Shown here: positions 32,441 through 45,625 of the stretch, in pieces
Numbering within the stretch: the first letter of the stretch is position 1
Layout: each line of letters opens with the position of its first letter
Origin: Anaeramoeba flamelloides
Taxonomy: Eukaryota; Metamonada; Anaeramoebidae
Reading direction: 5' to 3'
Assembly (NCBI GenBank): GCA_027625915.1
Contig: JANTQA010000070.1
Coordinates: forward strand, 749,001-813,000
Length of the DNA stretch: 64,000 nucleotides
Program-made: the position numbers and the translations under genes
Notes under the pieces: generated by a model
The model's input: the letters and a program-made list of their open reading frames with translations, nothing else
What the model was told of the DNA's origin: nothing
Database searches by the model: none

Positions 32441-35400
32441 GTGTCATTATAGTTTTGTCGAAAATCAAATTATGTTGTAATTGGGTGTAAATGAAATAAG
32501 TGTTGAATGTTTTACATAGCTTCTAAAAAATCTATTCAGAATCTTATTGCATAATAAATTATTATATTTTTTACTAAAGATCACAATTAAATATTTTGAT
32601 TTTCTGATTTTTGTTTTATTATCAATTTCAAATCTAAAAACTGAAACACAAAACTGGAGATATTACTGGTATTTTAATAATTTGTATTTAAAAATTCAAA
32701 AAGTAATTATTTTTATAATTTTTTGATTTCAAAGATTAACTCAAGATTAATCAACACAAAAAGCCAAAGAATGTTTTGTTTAATTTTATTTTTGATTAAG
32801 CTAATTGTAATAAAAATATATTTCCCAGAGTTCAGACATAATTTGTCAAAAGAACTTATTCGTTTATTATTTAATTTTTTAAGAAAATTGAATTTTTTAG
32901 CGTTTAATCTACATTTTTTCCACAAATTTAAGAAAGATATTTTGTGAACTGGAGTCTGAATATTGATAATTTAACCTTTAAATTTATTGTGAAATGTAGA
33001 TTTTATACTGAATTTGTTGAGTTTTTTTAACTACCTACATCATTTTTAATTGATTTTATTGGTAAATTGTACAAATTTACTAATAGATTTATTTAGTGAT
33101 TTGAACCATCGATCACATATGTGGATTACCCCCAATAACAACTTACTTTAATCTTAGACTTTTCCCTGATAGATGCTACCCCATAAATAAAAGAAATTTT
33201 TTCACTGTTTTAAATGGTTTATTATTATATTCTACTCAAAACACCAAAGAGGTCAAATCTTATTAGTAAAAAAGATTTGGATCGATTTAAATTGTAAGGT
33301 GAATTTTAATTGTAGGATGGTAGTGAAAAGGAAAATTTTCCAAAAATTATTTTATTACTTATTTTTTTATGATCTTTTTAAAAATATTTCGAATATGAAA
33401 TTACTCAAACGGGATTAATATCCCCCATTAAAATTTCAAAGTCAATTTCACATGAATAGAAAAATCATTAACATCAAAAATTTTAAAAAAATTAATTTTT
33501 ACTAATATTTACAATTAAAATCCCAAATTTGGAAAATTGAAGATTTGTAAAGTTTGGTTTTATATGGTGTGATGAATACTATTTTGATTCTAAGAATCAA
33601 TCTAATTTTTAGATTTATTATTGTTATAAAAAGGATATATAAAATATTTGAAATTGAATATTTTTACAACTCTTTTACAATTAAAACCATTTTTTTTTTT
33701 TTATTTTATTTGATTATTTATTTCAGATAGAATTCATTGAAAAAAAAATAATTTTTTAAATTTTGAGTTGTGTCATGTTAGTAATTTATTATTTCAGACA
33801 ATTTTTGTGATTTTAGAATTTTTATGTTCTTTAAGTTTTGAAAAATATATTGTAAATAAAAATGATATAAAAGACATTTAATTAACAGAAATAAAAAATA
33901 TTACAATTTTTAGATATTTTTATGAATTTCAATAAAAAAAAATCCTTCTTTATCAAATATTTTCAGATTTTTTCTAACAAAATAAGTGCAAAAAAGAAAA
34001 ATGGGTTTTTTAAATGTTATATAAAGGAAATTTAATTTTAATTTCATGTCAGATAATAATACGGGTACTAAACTTAGGTATATGATGAAAGAAAGCGGAA
34101 TGACCTTTGAATAAGGAAATTTTGATTAATAAAACTTTACCAGGTAAATTTTTAAATGTGATTTTGAAAGAATTTTACTCAAATGGTATATTTTCTACAT
34201 TTCTAGTGCTTTTAAACATACTTTCTCGTTAATTCTGATGTTTACACAATCTTCAGGTATAAAATACATTATATAACAGACATCCAAAAATAGAATTATT
34301 TATTTAAATTTTAAATATCAGTATTCTTTTGAAGTAAAATTTACACTGAATGAGAATTCAGGAATCGAAATTCAAAAAAAAATGATTTTTTTATAAATGA
34401 AAAAGATCAAAAAATTTAGATAATTTATTTTAATAAAAATTGAATCAGAACAAAAAAAAATTAATTTTTTTTGGGTTCGTTATTTCTTTTTCAGAGTTTC
34501 CTAATCATTTCCATAATTTGTTAGCACATATCATTTTTTATTAAATTTCTTGTGTTCAATAAAGACTTCTTCATATGGGATATGGTAAAATAAATAAGGC
34601 ACCATTTTCTTAACTGTGCTATTTTAAAACTCTTTTCATATTTCTTGTAATTTTTTTTTTATTAAAATATCTTTCGTTTTTAGAGTTATCTTTTTTGGGG
34701 TTTAAAATTTGTCGAATTATCTTTAACTTGATTTAAGTTAACCATATTTACTAAAACTTCAATTTTGTATAAAAAACTTATCAAAAAAAAGAGTATGCGG
34801 TAGAAATTATTTAATATCTTTTCAATAAAATAAATAAATAAAATAACATATGTAATAATAAAATATGTAACATGTATTGTATAAAAAAATTTGAAAGAAA
34901 AATATTTGATTTCAAAAAAAGTAGGAATATTTTTGGATTTTGTTATAACATTTTCTGTTTAATATTAGATGCATTAAATCAAAAAAAGAGTTTTTATTTC
35001 AAAATAATTATTTTTTATTCAGTAATATAAATTACGAAAAAAGTCTATTTATTATAGGGATTTATGTTGATAAAAGTTTAATAATTATTTTTTATTATTA
35101 TTTTTTCCATTTACTTTTGCATGAATTGCATTTTTTTTCTAAAAAGAAATATTATTGTTTTTTTATTTAAAAATAGCCAAGAAGAAAAATAATCAAATGT
35201 GTGATTCTAATTTGGTAAGAAAAGTAACAAAGAAGAGAAATTATTTTGGTAATTTATCTTCTCAATTATGATTCTAGTGCCAAACATAATTAAAGTACTT
35301 GAAATTGGAAATCTTAATTATTTTAATAAGAATGTTGTGACCATCATTATAATACAAATTTCTCGAGTTAACTCTTAATAAAGGTTTCAACTGCCTTAGA

Positions 35401-35825
35401 TATTCTTATTAAAATAAATAATAAATCAATTCAACACATATAAATTTTTTTGGGATACTCAATACATCTCAGAAGTATCAGACCCAATATTATTATTAAC
35501 AAGATTTATTACCTTTATTAGTTCTAATTGATAATAGTTAACACAGGATTGGATCTTGTGGAAATAGCTATTTACAATTTTAGGATAAAGTCATGGTATT
35601 AAAAAATCTACCTTAAATTTCAGAAAAAAAATACTTTATTTAGCATCCCCGAGTACGATAATAAAATTCCATTTATCAGTTCCAATATTCCACCTAAAGA
35701 ATCAAATCTAAAAAAGTTCAGATTCTGTTGTAATGAATTGTGAATGGAAGATAATCATTTTTCTAATACTTTTCCTTTCTAACTAAAAATCTGTAAAAAA
35801 AAACAAATTCATTGTAAATAAAATC
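32441..35825. other. gene-free AT-rich stretch
   Basis: Lies between the divergent actin and DUS3 genes, so it should hold both promoters. No ORF above 75 residues and no recognised repeat or RNA gene. Homopolymer runs are common. Confidence 0.5.
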
Positions 35826-37637
35826 ATGGGAGATAAACTATCAAAACCTTCCCAACAACAAAGCAATAGTAGTACCAAAAAACAAATCAACAAAAGAAAA
35901 AGAAAGCATAAAGAAATAAGTTCGAAAAAAAAATTTGTTAATAGAAATCAAAAAGCCAAACAAAAAAAAAATGAATTAAACAAAAACGAAAAAGAAAAAA
36001 AAGAAAAAGAAAAAGAAAAGAAAAAAGAAATAGTAAAAAAACAAGCTACAAAAACAGTCAACAAAAAAGTCACAACAAACGAAGATCCGAAACACCAACA
36101 AAAAAATAAAAATATAAAACCAAAACAAAAAGATATCCGACAAAAAAAAAAAAAAGCACGATCGAAAAGGCAACAACAAAGGAAATTCATTATGGATAAC
36201 AGAAAGGAATATTACGAGCAACAAAAGCAATTAAAAAGAACAAGATCTGAAACAACAACTACAAATAGCACCAATAATAATAATAATAATAATACCAGCA
36301 ATGAGCAGGGTAATGATCAAAATAATAATAACAAAAACAAAAGTAATACAAAGCCCAAGGAGCAAGGAGGCTATAAAGGGATCCCCAAAGACGAAGGTAA
36401 TATTCTCGATTTTACCTTAATCAGGAAGCTAAGAAAAAAGCAAATTGATTTCCAAAACACCGAGTATGTCATCAGTAGATTAAACTCGACATTTTCAGGT
36501 GTCATTTCTGCAACAAAACGAAACCAGAGTCAAATACCTATCAAAAGAGAAGATAAAAGGAAAATTGATCTCAAAGGGAAGCTAATCCTTGCCCCGTTAA
36601 CAACATTGGGAAACTTGCCGTTTCGCCGTCTGTGTGTTGGCGAAGGTGCCGAAGTAACGGTCTCTGAAATGGTTCTCGGCAATAAAATCCTACTAGGCAA
36701 GGGTGCAGAGTTCTCCTTAGTGCGCCGCCACGAGAGCGAAAAATACTTTGGAGTCCAAATTGCTGCATCTTCGCATTGGATCGCATCAAAGACAACGGAA
36801 TTGCTGACAAATGAGTTTTGCTGTGGCGAGAAGGGCGGTATCGATTTCTTTGACTTGAATAGCTCATGCCCCATCGACTTTGCGGTCAAAAAGAAAATGG
36901 GTGCATATTTACTTGAAGAGCCAAAAAGGCTCTCGTCGTTAGTCAAGTCCATGAGCCTTGTGACTCATTTGCCCGTGACTTTGAAAATCAGAACTGGGTT
37001 CCGCAAGAACAAAATCGTTGCCAACAAAATTGCGGCGCTTGGCCAGGATTCAGGCGCGTCCGCAATTTTTATCCACGGCAGGACACAGCAGCAAAGATAC
37101 TCTCTTCATGCAGATTGGAATGTGATCTATGACGTTGCCAAATCGGTAAGCGTGCCAGTGATCGGGTCTGGGGATGTTTTCTCACAGACGGAATACTGGA
37201 ACCATTTCGACCAATGCGACAACCTTGGCGGAATTGCAATTGGAAGGGGCGCACTGATCAAGCCTTGGATCTTTCGGGAAATCAAGGAAAGGCAAGTATT
37301 GGACCCCTCTGCATCAGAAAGATTGGACCTCATGAAGAAATATGTCAAATATGGTCTTGAGCATTGGGGATCAGATCAAAGGGGAATATCGAGAACAAGA
37401 AGGTTCCTTTTAGAATGGCTCTCCTTTACTTGGAGATATGTCCCAACAGGATGCCTTGAAAGAGCACAGGTTCTTGTTGGTAACATCCCACAATTTGTGC
37501 CTAGAAACGACTTGGAAGCCTTGCTTTCAAGTAATCGAACAGAAGATTGGTTGAAAATTTCTTCATTATTACTCGGAGAAACAGAATCCGAATTTAAATT
37601 TACTCCAACACATATTAGTAGATCTTGGAGAAAATAA
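35826..37637 (+). CDS. DUS3: tRNA-dihydrouridine synthase 3-like (DUS3)
   Basis: A 603-residue single-exon frame and the only plus-strand gene supported. Residues about 250-590 form a DUS catalytic domain: the FMN-binding TIM barrel opens with 'LILAPLTTLGNLPFRRLC' and continues with 'FGVQIAAS'. The active-site motif is 'LNSSCPID' (Cys348), the general acid that protonates the uracil ring. 'TLKIRTGF', 'AIFIHGRTQQQRYS', 'VPVIGSGDV' and 'GIAIGRGALIKPWIF' follow. The Dus3 subfamily is indicated by 'CPID' and the C-terminal 'ERAQVLVGNIPQFVPRNDLE' region; these enzymes reduce U47 in the tRNA variable loop using NADPH. Where Dus3 usually carries CCCH zinc fingers, this protein has about 200 residues of Lys/Gln/Asn-rich sequence with no Cys. 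That basic tail could replace RNA binding, by inference. The catalytic part is notably GC-richer than the flanking DNA. Confidence 0.92.
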   Translation: MGDKLSKPSQQQSNSSTKKQINKRKRKHKEISSKKKFVNRNQKAKQKKNELNKNEKEKKEKEKEKKKEIVKKQATKTVNKKVTTNEDPKHQQKNKNIKPKQKDIRQKKKKARSKRQQQRKFIMDNRKEYYEQQKQLKRTRSETTTTNSTNNNNNNNTSNEQGNDQNNNNKNKSNTKPKEQGGYKGIPKDEGNILDFTLIRKLRKKQIDFQNTEYVISRLNSTFSGVISATKRNQSQIPIKREDKRKIDLKGKLILAPLTTLGNLPFRRLCVGEGAEVTVSEMVLGNKILLGKGAEFSLVRRHESEKYFGVQIAASSHWIASKTTELLTNEFCCGEKGGIDFFDLNSSCPIDFAVKKKMGAYLLEEPKRLSSLVKSMSLVTHLPVTLKIRTGFRKNKIVANKIAALGQDSGASAIFIHGRTQQQRYSLHADWNVIYDVAKSVSVPVIGSGDVFSQTEYWNHFDQCDNLGGIAIGRGALIKPWIFREIKERQVLDPSASERLDLMKKYVKYGLEHWGSDQRGISRTRRFLLEWLSFTWRYVPTGCLERAQVLVGNIPQFVPRNDLEALLSSNRTEDWLKISSLLLGETESEFKFTPTHISRSWRK

Positions 37638-38802
37638 ATGATTTATTATTATTATTATTATTATTATGGCCATGGTTATGATTATGATGGTTTAAATTTC
37701 GTTTCATTTTGTTTCGTTTAATTTTTAAGAATGCAATATGGTGGATTAAAAATAAATTACATATTTTTTCTCTTTTTTTAGGTTTTTGAATTCAATTTCA
37801 TATTTTTATTTTGTGATCTTAATTTTCTACATAGCGTTGTTTGTAATATTTAAAGAACGGATCTTTAAAAAGTTTTGATTAAACCTATAGTTAAAAATGG
37901 AAAATAAACTATTTTTCAAAAATTTTGACTCACTTAAAAATGTTCTTGGAAGTGGTTTTGTTAGGGTTCTATCTTAGATTCTTATCAATTTTTTTTTTTC
38001 ATTTTTTAAGATAAAATCATTTTTTTTTTGCATTCTTATTTAGTCTAATCAAATTTTTGTTTTTCTTTTTCTTTTTTTTTTATACGTTTTATTTTGTAAA
38101 AGATCATGTCGAAAAAAGAGGGATCTTAGAAAAAATCCATCAATAATAAGAAAATTGAGGCTATACAATGCTTTTTTGAAATATATATATTTATTAGAAA
38201 AAAATCGTCTTGTTGAACACTTTTTATTGAAAATTCAGTAATAAATAATAGTTAATATTAGTTGAAATAAACTGTGACACATTTTTTTTTAGTTTTTGGT
38301 TTTATTTTTTTTAATTTATAAAATTCTAATTATTGTAAACTCTGTTTCTGTCAAAGGTAACTGAATTTTTTTTTCAAATATCAATTATTTGTTATAATTA
38401 ATCCTTAAAACACAAATATATAATTAATAGTAAATACTCATTAGAGAATTATTGGTATTTGTTCAAAATAAAATGAATTAATCAAAATATTTTCTTAAAA
38501 ATTGAAAACCAAAATTCTTTGAGAAACAACTTTAGGAAAAAAAAGATAGTTTCGGTTGATCTAATTTTTAAAGATCAAAAAAAAATTCCAATAGAAATGA
38601 ATATTAATTCTCTACTATCATTTTTGTTGTTTTCAATAACATTGAAATAACATTCACTTACCAAATTATTATTAATCTGGAAATAAAATTAAAAAATTGT
38701 AAATGAATTCTGTGTCAATCAAAAAGAATAAGATAAAAGTTAAAATGTGAAAAAATGATTTCAATTTTGAAATTTTCACAATAAAATTTTTCTTTTAAAA
38801 TC

Positions 38803-39028
38803 CAACCAGGCCCTTTAAACACATGTAATTCACTAATTTTTTAGGCTCATTTGACTGGAAAATTATTTTGTGATAAAATTTTCAATGAGCAAGTGGTGCC
38901 AAGTTTGTATTTCTTAAATAATTTCTTTGTTTAATAATTTTTTTTTTTGAAAAATAAATTTAGGTTTATAAAAAATTATGAATTAGGATTTATTTTAATT
39001 TGATTATTTAAGGGCCAGGTCCTGACTG
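38803..39028. repeat. possible 225-bp MITE
   Basis: The ends 'ccaggccctttaaa' and 'tttaagggccagg' are near-complementary and unusually GC-rich for the region. The centre is AT-rich with no ORF. Single copy in the window. Confidence 0.4.
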
Positions 39029-39239
39029 TGAAAAATAATTTTCTGAAATAGATCAAGAAAATTTTTGTAATTTATATGAGTGCCTAATAACAATTATAAA
39101 CTAACCAACATATGATGTATGAAGATTTATCCAAACATCAACAATTAAAAAATGAGCATTTTAAGAAAAAAGTGCCAAAGAGTGAAGATCAATTAAATAT
39201 TTAAATAATTAGAATATATAATTTTGAAAACAACTTTGT

Positions 39240-39640
39240 CAATTTTAATTTTGAAGTATCACTCTATAGCACTTTTTGAGATTTCGAAGATTTTTTTTTT
39301 TTGTTCATTTCTCAAACAAGTTATTTTTATTAGTAAAATGTTAAAAAAAATTCTAATCTTTGAATTTAGAGGGTTGTAAAATAACCATAAATTAGTTTAA
39401 TTCGAATTAAATTGATTTTACACTGAAGGAAAAAAAACTGTTTTAAATTAAAGAAATTTAACCCTTTGGCAATTTTATAATCAGAAACAATTACTTTTTT
39501 TTTTGAAATTGGTTTTTTTGAGAATTGAAATTCTTTGAAACTTTTTTTTTTATTTAAAAGACAGATAGTCACTTGATAAAAATATGTTATTCTGAGGTTA
39601 CTAAAACGGTGAAAATTATTGTAGATAAATAATGTTTCCA
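39240..39640 (+). repeat. dispersed repeat, third copy (diverged)
   Basis: Shares 'cactttttgagatttcgaag', 'gaattaaattgatttt', 'aaattaaagaaattta' and following T-rich blocks with 480-1130. It is more diverged and lacks the 3' end of the unit. Confidence 0.4.
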
Positions 39641-40119
39641 TTAATTGAAATTATTTTCGATCTTCAACGGGAGATCAAAAAGAACCTTGTTGTTTTTACT
39701 AATTAGTTCTCAAAGAATTTGGATTTTTCATTTTTCAAGAAAATCTATTATTTATTAGTTTTATTCCTAATGGATATTGACTTTCCTTTGATTTGTATCA
39801 TTCTACTTGTTTCTTATTTTTTCTTCAAAGATCAATTCTAAAAAATAATTGATAATTGAAAAAAAAAAAAATTGGACAACTTTGATGAAGCAAAGTTTGG
39901 TTCATGGTTATTAAAGCTCAATTCAAAAAAGATAAATGTGTCAATAAAACCGGAAAGAAAATATATTAATATGATTTTAATAGTAATTTAAGTTCTTTTT
40001 TCTAAAATAAATCTTTTATTCAAGTTTTTATTAGTACTCTAAAAAAATCATTTTTATTTAATAAATTTTTATGAAATTAGACCTAAATATACAACCTTTC
40101 CATGGCTACAATGAATTTT

Positions 40120-41310
40120 TTTCTTGATAAAAACATTTTTTGATAATGAATTTGAAAATAATTACAATCGGGATTCCCAAAATGATTCCATTTTTGGAAT
40201 ATTTTGAATCAAAATAATTTAAATTTGAAATCATAATATGAAAATGATTCCAATTGGAATCAATTTTTATCAAACATTTTACATTCTTTAAAGTCCCTTT
40301 AAAGTCTAATTTTTCAAAAACCTCAAAATTATTTTATTCTGATTCCTTGGGAACAAAAAAAAGAATATTTTATTTGGTGACAAAACTCTATTTAAAAAAA
40401 CAAAAAAATTCTTTGGATCCATTTCAAAGTAAAATAATTTTATTATCACTAATAACAAAACACAAAAATATTAGAATTGGCTCAAAGTTAATTAAAACTA
40501 AAATTCCAAGAATAAAAACCTTAAATATTTATTTTTTTTTGATAGATATTTGATTTTTCTTGTAAAAATTTTTAAAAAAAAAATCAAAGACCCATTCCAA
40601 AAATTTTGATACATCAGAAAATCAAAAATAGGTAAAAAAAAAAACTCATTTTTTTTATATCATTCCAAACCTAATATAAAATCACATTTAAGTAACATAA
40701 TATTAATGTTTTTATAAGTAATCATTTTCATCCAAATAAAAGAAAAAAAATATTAAATAAAAAAAACCAAAAACTGGGGTTCGCAAAATAATGAAACGAG
40801 CTGAACGAAAAATGTATTGGTAAATTTGTTGAAATTTCACCAAAAATTGTTGATCGATCAAATGATAAGACACCATCAGCCAATTGTATGTAATTTTTAA
40901 CAAATTTAAAAAACTCAACACTAAGCTTCTATCAACCATCGAAAAAAAATTCCCAGATCTAACCAAAGAGATTAGGTAACTGGAAAAAAAAGGGAATGAA
41001 AACAAAGCAAAATAGACAAAAAATGAAAAAAGTTTGTTAAAACCAAAATTATTTCCAAATTGAATGTAAAATGTGGTATTGTTATTCTTTCAACTGTTTA
41101 AACTGGGTCAAAATTTTTGGAATTTAGTTTATATTTAATAGATTTTGATAATATTTTGATTCTATGAAAAACCAAATTTAAACAAGAAATAATTTGAAAA
41201 TTATAATTAAAATAAAAAAAGAATCATTTGATTCCCTAGAATCAAAAAAAGAATTATTTAGAGTTTTTTTCGAAAAAGAATCAAAATGTGAACTCTGATT
41301 AAAATAAGAA
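40120..41310. repeat. segment bounded by GATTC-rich ends
   Basis: Both ends are rich in GATTC/GAATC words ('gggattcccaaaatgattcc' on the left, 'gattccctagaatc' on the right), partly complementary to one another. Two open frames lie inside (99 and 97 residues, opposite strands) without recognisable domains. It could be an old transposon but the evidence is thin. Confidence 0.25.
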
Positions 41311-41865
41311 CAAGAGAGCGACCTATTAAAAAAAAAACATTAAACAAAGTTGATTATTTAAGGAATAAAAGTTTTTGATTTTTTTTTTCTTTTATTTAAC
41401 TGAATGAATTGATTTTATTTAAAAATTTTTTTTGATATTTTTTTTTTTATGTAATTTTTAGGGTAAATGAAAGAATGGTATTAAAATAATAAAAAAAAAA
41501 AAAAAACAAATAAAAAAAAAAGGGTTTAAAAGAAAAAAGAAAAAAAAGATAAATCTTCTTGAAATTATGAAAAAAAAGTCGAAACGTTTGATAAAATTAT
41601 AAATAGTAATATAATTTAAATGAAAATATTTTCAATTATTTTAATTTATCAGATCCAAACATATTATAATTGATCATTGGGAAATATTATTTTAAAGATT
41701 AAAAATCAGAATAATAATAATACAAAGCAAAATAATTTGAAAAATTTAAATTATTACAAGATGATAAATTTAAAAGATTGAAGCACAAATGATGAGAAAT
41801 GGAGATAGATAATAAAAAAAAATTAAACCAATCGAAATAAATTCAAATCTTGGTTGGGACTTCAA

Positions 41866-41903
<38 letters not shown>

Positions 41904-42047
41904 AATATATTATGAATTTTTTTAAAAATAAAAAAAAAATAAAGTTTTGAGAAAGAATAATGATAAAAAAGAAAAAATAAAATAAAAAAAAAAAAAAAAA
42001 AAGGGTATCTAGAGTAACTAAATCTTAAAATTAAAAATAGAAATGTT

Positions 42048-45000
42048 TTACATATTTCCTCCTTTGTATCCCCCTGTTCCATATGAAGATTTGTTCTCGA
42101 CATATCCGCCACTATAGGTTGAAAAATTCTTTTTGTTCATTACTTGTTGTTGTTGTGTTTGTGGTTGTTGTTGTTGCTGTTGGCTTGTTGTTTGTTGTTG
42201 TTGTTGTGGTTGAGAAAAAGAGGAATTATAATTTTTGTAGTTTGAGCTATAATTGGAAGATGTATTTTGTTGGTTATCAAAGTTTTTGCTTTGATAGTCA
42301 TAGCGATTACTATTGCTTTGATAACTATTTTGCTTATCATATGGCTTGCTGCTCGTGGAATAGGTGTTTTGGCTATACCCACCCCCACTTTTTCCATAGC
42401 TCTCGCTATTGTAAGTATTTTTTCTATACCCACTATCTCTATTATCATTTTGGTACCCTCCACGTTGATAATAACTGCTTTGGTTATTGTATCCTTCCTG
42501 TTGGTTATAATTATTGTATCCTCTGCCTCTGCCTCTGCCTCTGCCTCCACCTCTTCCATAACTGCCCCCATAACTACTTCCATAACTACTTCCATAACCG
42601 CTCCCATAACTGCTTCCATAACTGCTTCCTCTTCCTCTTCCTCTGCCTCTACCTCTTCCTCTTCCTCCTCCTCTTCCTCTGCCATAGCCCCTATTATAGG
42701 TACTTTTACCCTTTGCAAGGTTAACACGGAGCCTTCTTGATCCTAAAAGTTCGTCATTTGTGTTATCAATTGCTTTCTGTGCATCATCGGAGTTTGTATA
42801 TTTAATAAAACCAAACCCCTTTGGTCTATTTGTTTCACGATCTTTAACAATTCTAAGAAATGTAATCTCACCAAATTTCGAAAATTTATCTGAAAGCTGA
42901 TTCTCAGTAATTTCATAATCAATATTGCTAATGAAGAGTTCACAGACTTCATATTCTGATTGATCTTCATTATAATAATTATTACGAGTTTGCTGATTTG
43001 AATTATTTTTATCTTGGTAATTTGAATTCGTATTTGTTTGGGAATATGAAGAATCTTTTATTATATTTAATTTTTTTTTGTTTTTCAGTATTAAAATTTA
43101 TTTAATTTTTAAAAGTGATGGAACAATTTTTGAGACAAAAAGAATTTTTAAGATAAGGAACAATAAAAACAAATTTATGGTTATTTTTAAATAGTGAAAT
43201 AAATATGTTTAAAAAAAAAAAAACTATTTCTTTTGAGTGTCTAAATTTAAAGCAATGCTGAGGAAATAAATACAAAAATAACTAAGTTTTTTTAAATATT
43301 TCTTTTTTGGGTTGAAATATTTCTTTTTTGAGTTAAAAAATTACTTTTTAATTGTGACTCTATTCAATTTTTAGAAAGGTATATATTGAGTTGGCTGTTG
43401 CTATATTGAATACAAGTCTGAAATATTTATTTGATTGAAAAAAGAAAAGTATGTGGTGAAAAAAAAAAAAAAAAAATGAAAAAAGTTTTGAACAGCCATT
43501 ACGACCTTATTTTAATTCTTCAGTTTTGCTTTAAACTTTTAGGTAAAGTTTTTTTTTCAATAACAAAATTTTTAATTTACCAACAATAAATTTAAAACTT
43601 TTTCTATAAAAGTTTTTTAAAACATTTTTTTTAAATCAAAAAATTTAAGTTCGTTATAAAAGTCATTTTAAAAAAGTTTTTAAATAGAATCCTAAAAAGT
43701 GGTTTATTGTCAATTTAAAAGATACTTTTTGATGACTTTTTTATTCGCAATTTTTGAAAATTACACTCTAAAAAAAAAAATATAAAGTGAGATTGGAAAA
43801 TTAATCACAAAATTAAATAATGTATCTTTGAATATATTGTATTAAATGAAAATTCTAATGAATTGAACAATATTTGTGAAAATTTTTGATTTAATTGGTT
43901 AGTAACATTATTTTGCAATGGTGATTTTTGGGGTATATGATGTTTTTAAATTTTTTGATACCTGTAATTTTAAAAAGTTAATAATATTCATTCGATTCAA
44001 GAAAATAACTTTTGAAAATCGGAAAAAATAGGGCTTTTTTTATAAATATCTTTTTTTACAAAGAATAACCAAAAAAGAAACCAAAATAATTTCAGAAAAT
44101 GCGTTTTCCTTTTAAATCATAATAAATCTGAACTAAATTTAGGAAATACTTGTATTTATTTGTAGAAATTATGTTGTTAACTAAAAGCTTTTTTTTGTAA
44201 TTTGTTTTATACATTTTAATTCTCCAAATAAAAGTTCACAAAATAAATTTTTTTTTCAATCAAAAAAAAAAAAAAAAAAAAAAAAAATATCAAAAACCAG
44301 GTAACTGTGTTTCGTTAGGCTATTATAAAAACTTTACAATCCCAAAAAAAAAATAAAAATAAAAGACCAGAGGAATTGGTTTCCTGAATCCTTGTTGAAA
44401 AAAATGGTTAATTTAAGTGATCTTTTGACTTTTTTTTTTTTATTAACAATTTTATACTTTGAAGGTGTCAAGAAATTGGGTGGCACTTTTATATTTATAA
44501 ATTATGTGTAGATGGAATTTTTATTAATAAAAGACACATAGACTTTAAAATATGTTCATATTCTCTTGGGGAAATTATTATTAAAATTTGAATCTATTTG
44601 GTAATTTTTTTAAGTTTCTGAAATATTTGTATAATGAAAAAAAAAAAAATACAGATTTTGAAAATATAAAGAATTATTATATTTTTAATTTTTGAAAGGA
44701 ATCTTAAAAGTGTTTATTGTTTTTATTCATAAATAATTACTGTTTGAAAATTTAATTTTTTAATTTTTAAAAATTTTTTGTAATGATTAAAATTTTCAAG
44801 TATTGTATAAAAATATTTTTGATCAAAATTATATCCTAATTTTTCTTATTTTAATTCTCAATATTTTAAAAAAAGTATAAATTACTTGTAAAAATAAATG
44901 TAAAAAACATTGGTAAATTAAAATTTAAATCTTTTAATTTTGACTGTTCCTTAAAATGAAATTATTTTGTCACTAAAAAAGTTTACTCACATTCAAATTT

Positions 45001-45594
45001 TATTCAAAATTTATTCAAAAAAAAAATGATTAAAAAAGAAATGAAGGATACAAAATAAATTAAAAAAAAAACATTATGAATTAAATTTCCTAATCAAGAA
45101 AAATGATAAATGAAATTCAGCCTTAATTGAATAAAAGTAAACATTTTAAAATTAATCATCGATTTGTTGTTTTGTTTATTTATAAATAACAATTTTCAGA
45201 TTTCATAGCTTATAAAATTTTTACAATTTATTTAAATTTTTAATTTAACAAAATGAAAACTTTTAATCTCCAAAAACTCAATTTTTAATTCAATAAGAAT
45301 AAGTGGATTTCAATTATAAATCGGGATAAAATTTTTCGATTGGTTTTATTGTACTGTTATATTTCAATTAAAATGAGAATTATTTTTTAATTTTTTTTAT
45401 TTTTTACATTAAAAGAAGAGTATAAAACTAATAATTTTTTCATTTCTTTTTTTTTTTGAATTAAAACTCATATTGTTCATTTAATGTTTAGGTTGCTGAT
45501 TAAGGTTGTTTTTTAAATTATTATTGTTTTGATAATTAAATTTATAAATTTATGTAACATTATTAAGTTTATGAAAACCTGTTTAGTTCAACAC

Positions 45595-45625
<31 letters not shown>

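Larger units (their letters stand above)
37638..42047. other. gene-free stretch with repeats
   Basis: Contains an ATT run (37642-37667), a putative small inverted-repeat element (38803-39028), a dispersed repeat (39240-39640), a GATTC-rich segment (40120-41310) and long A/T tracts near 41860-42000. Frames at 40254-40553 and 40712-41005 are not recognisable. Confidence 0.5.

Noticed and set aside
40712-41005. 97-residue hydrophobic minus-strand ORF with a good upstream acceptor (ttttttttccag)
   Set aside because: No family is recognisable, there is no partner exon, and it lies within a possible repeat. It could be an orphan exon but is not supportable.
42140-42727. 195-residue Glu/Ala/Val-rich minus-strand ORF and two plus-strand ORFs over the same bases
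   Set aside because: They are other frames of the repetitive RGG/SYG-coding exon of the RRM gene. The true frame starts earlier and contains RNP1 and RNP2.
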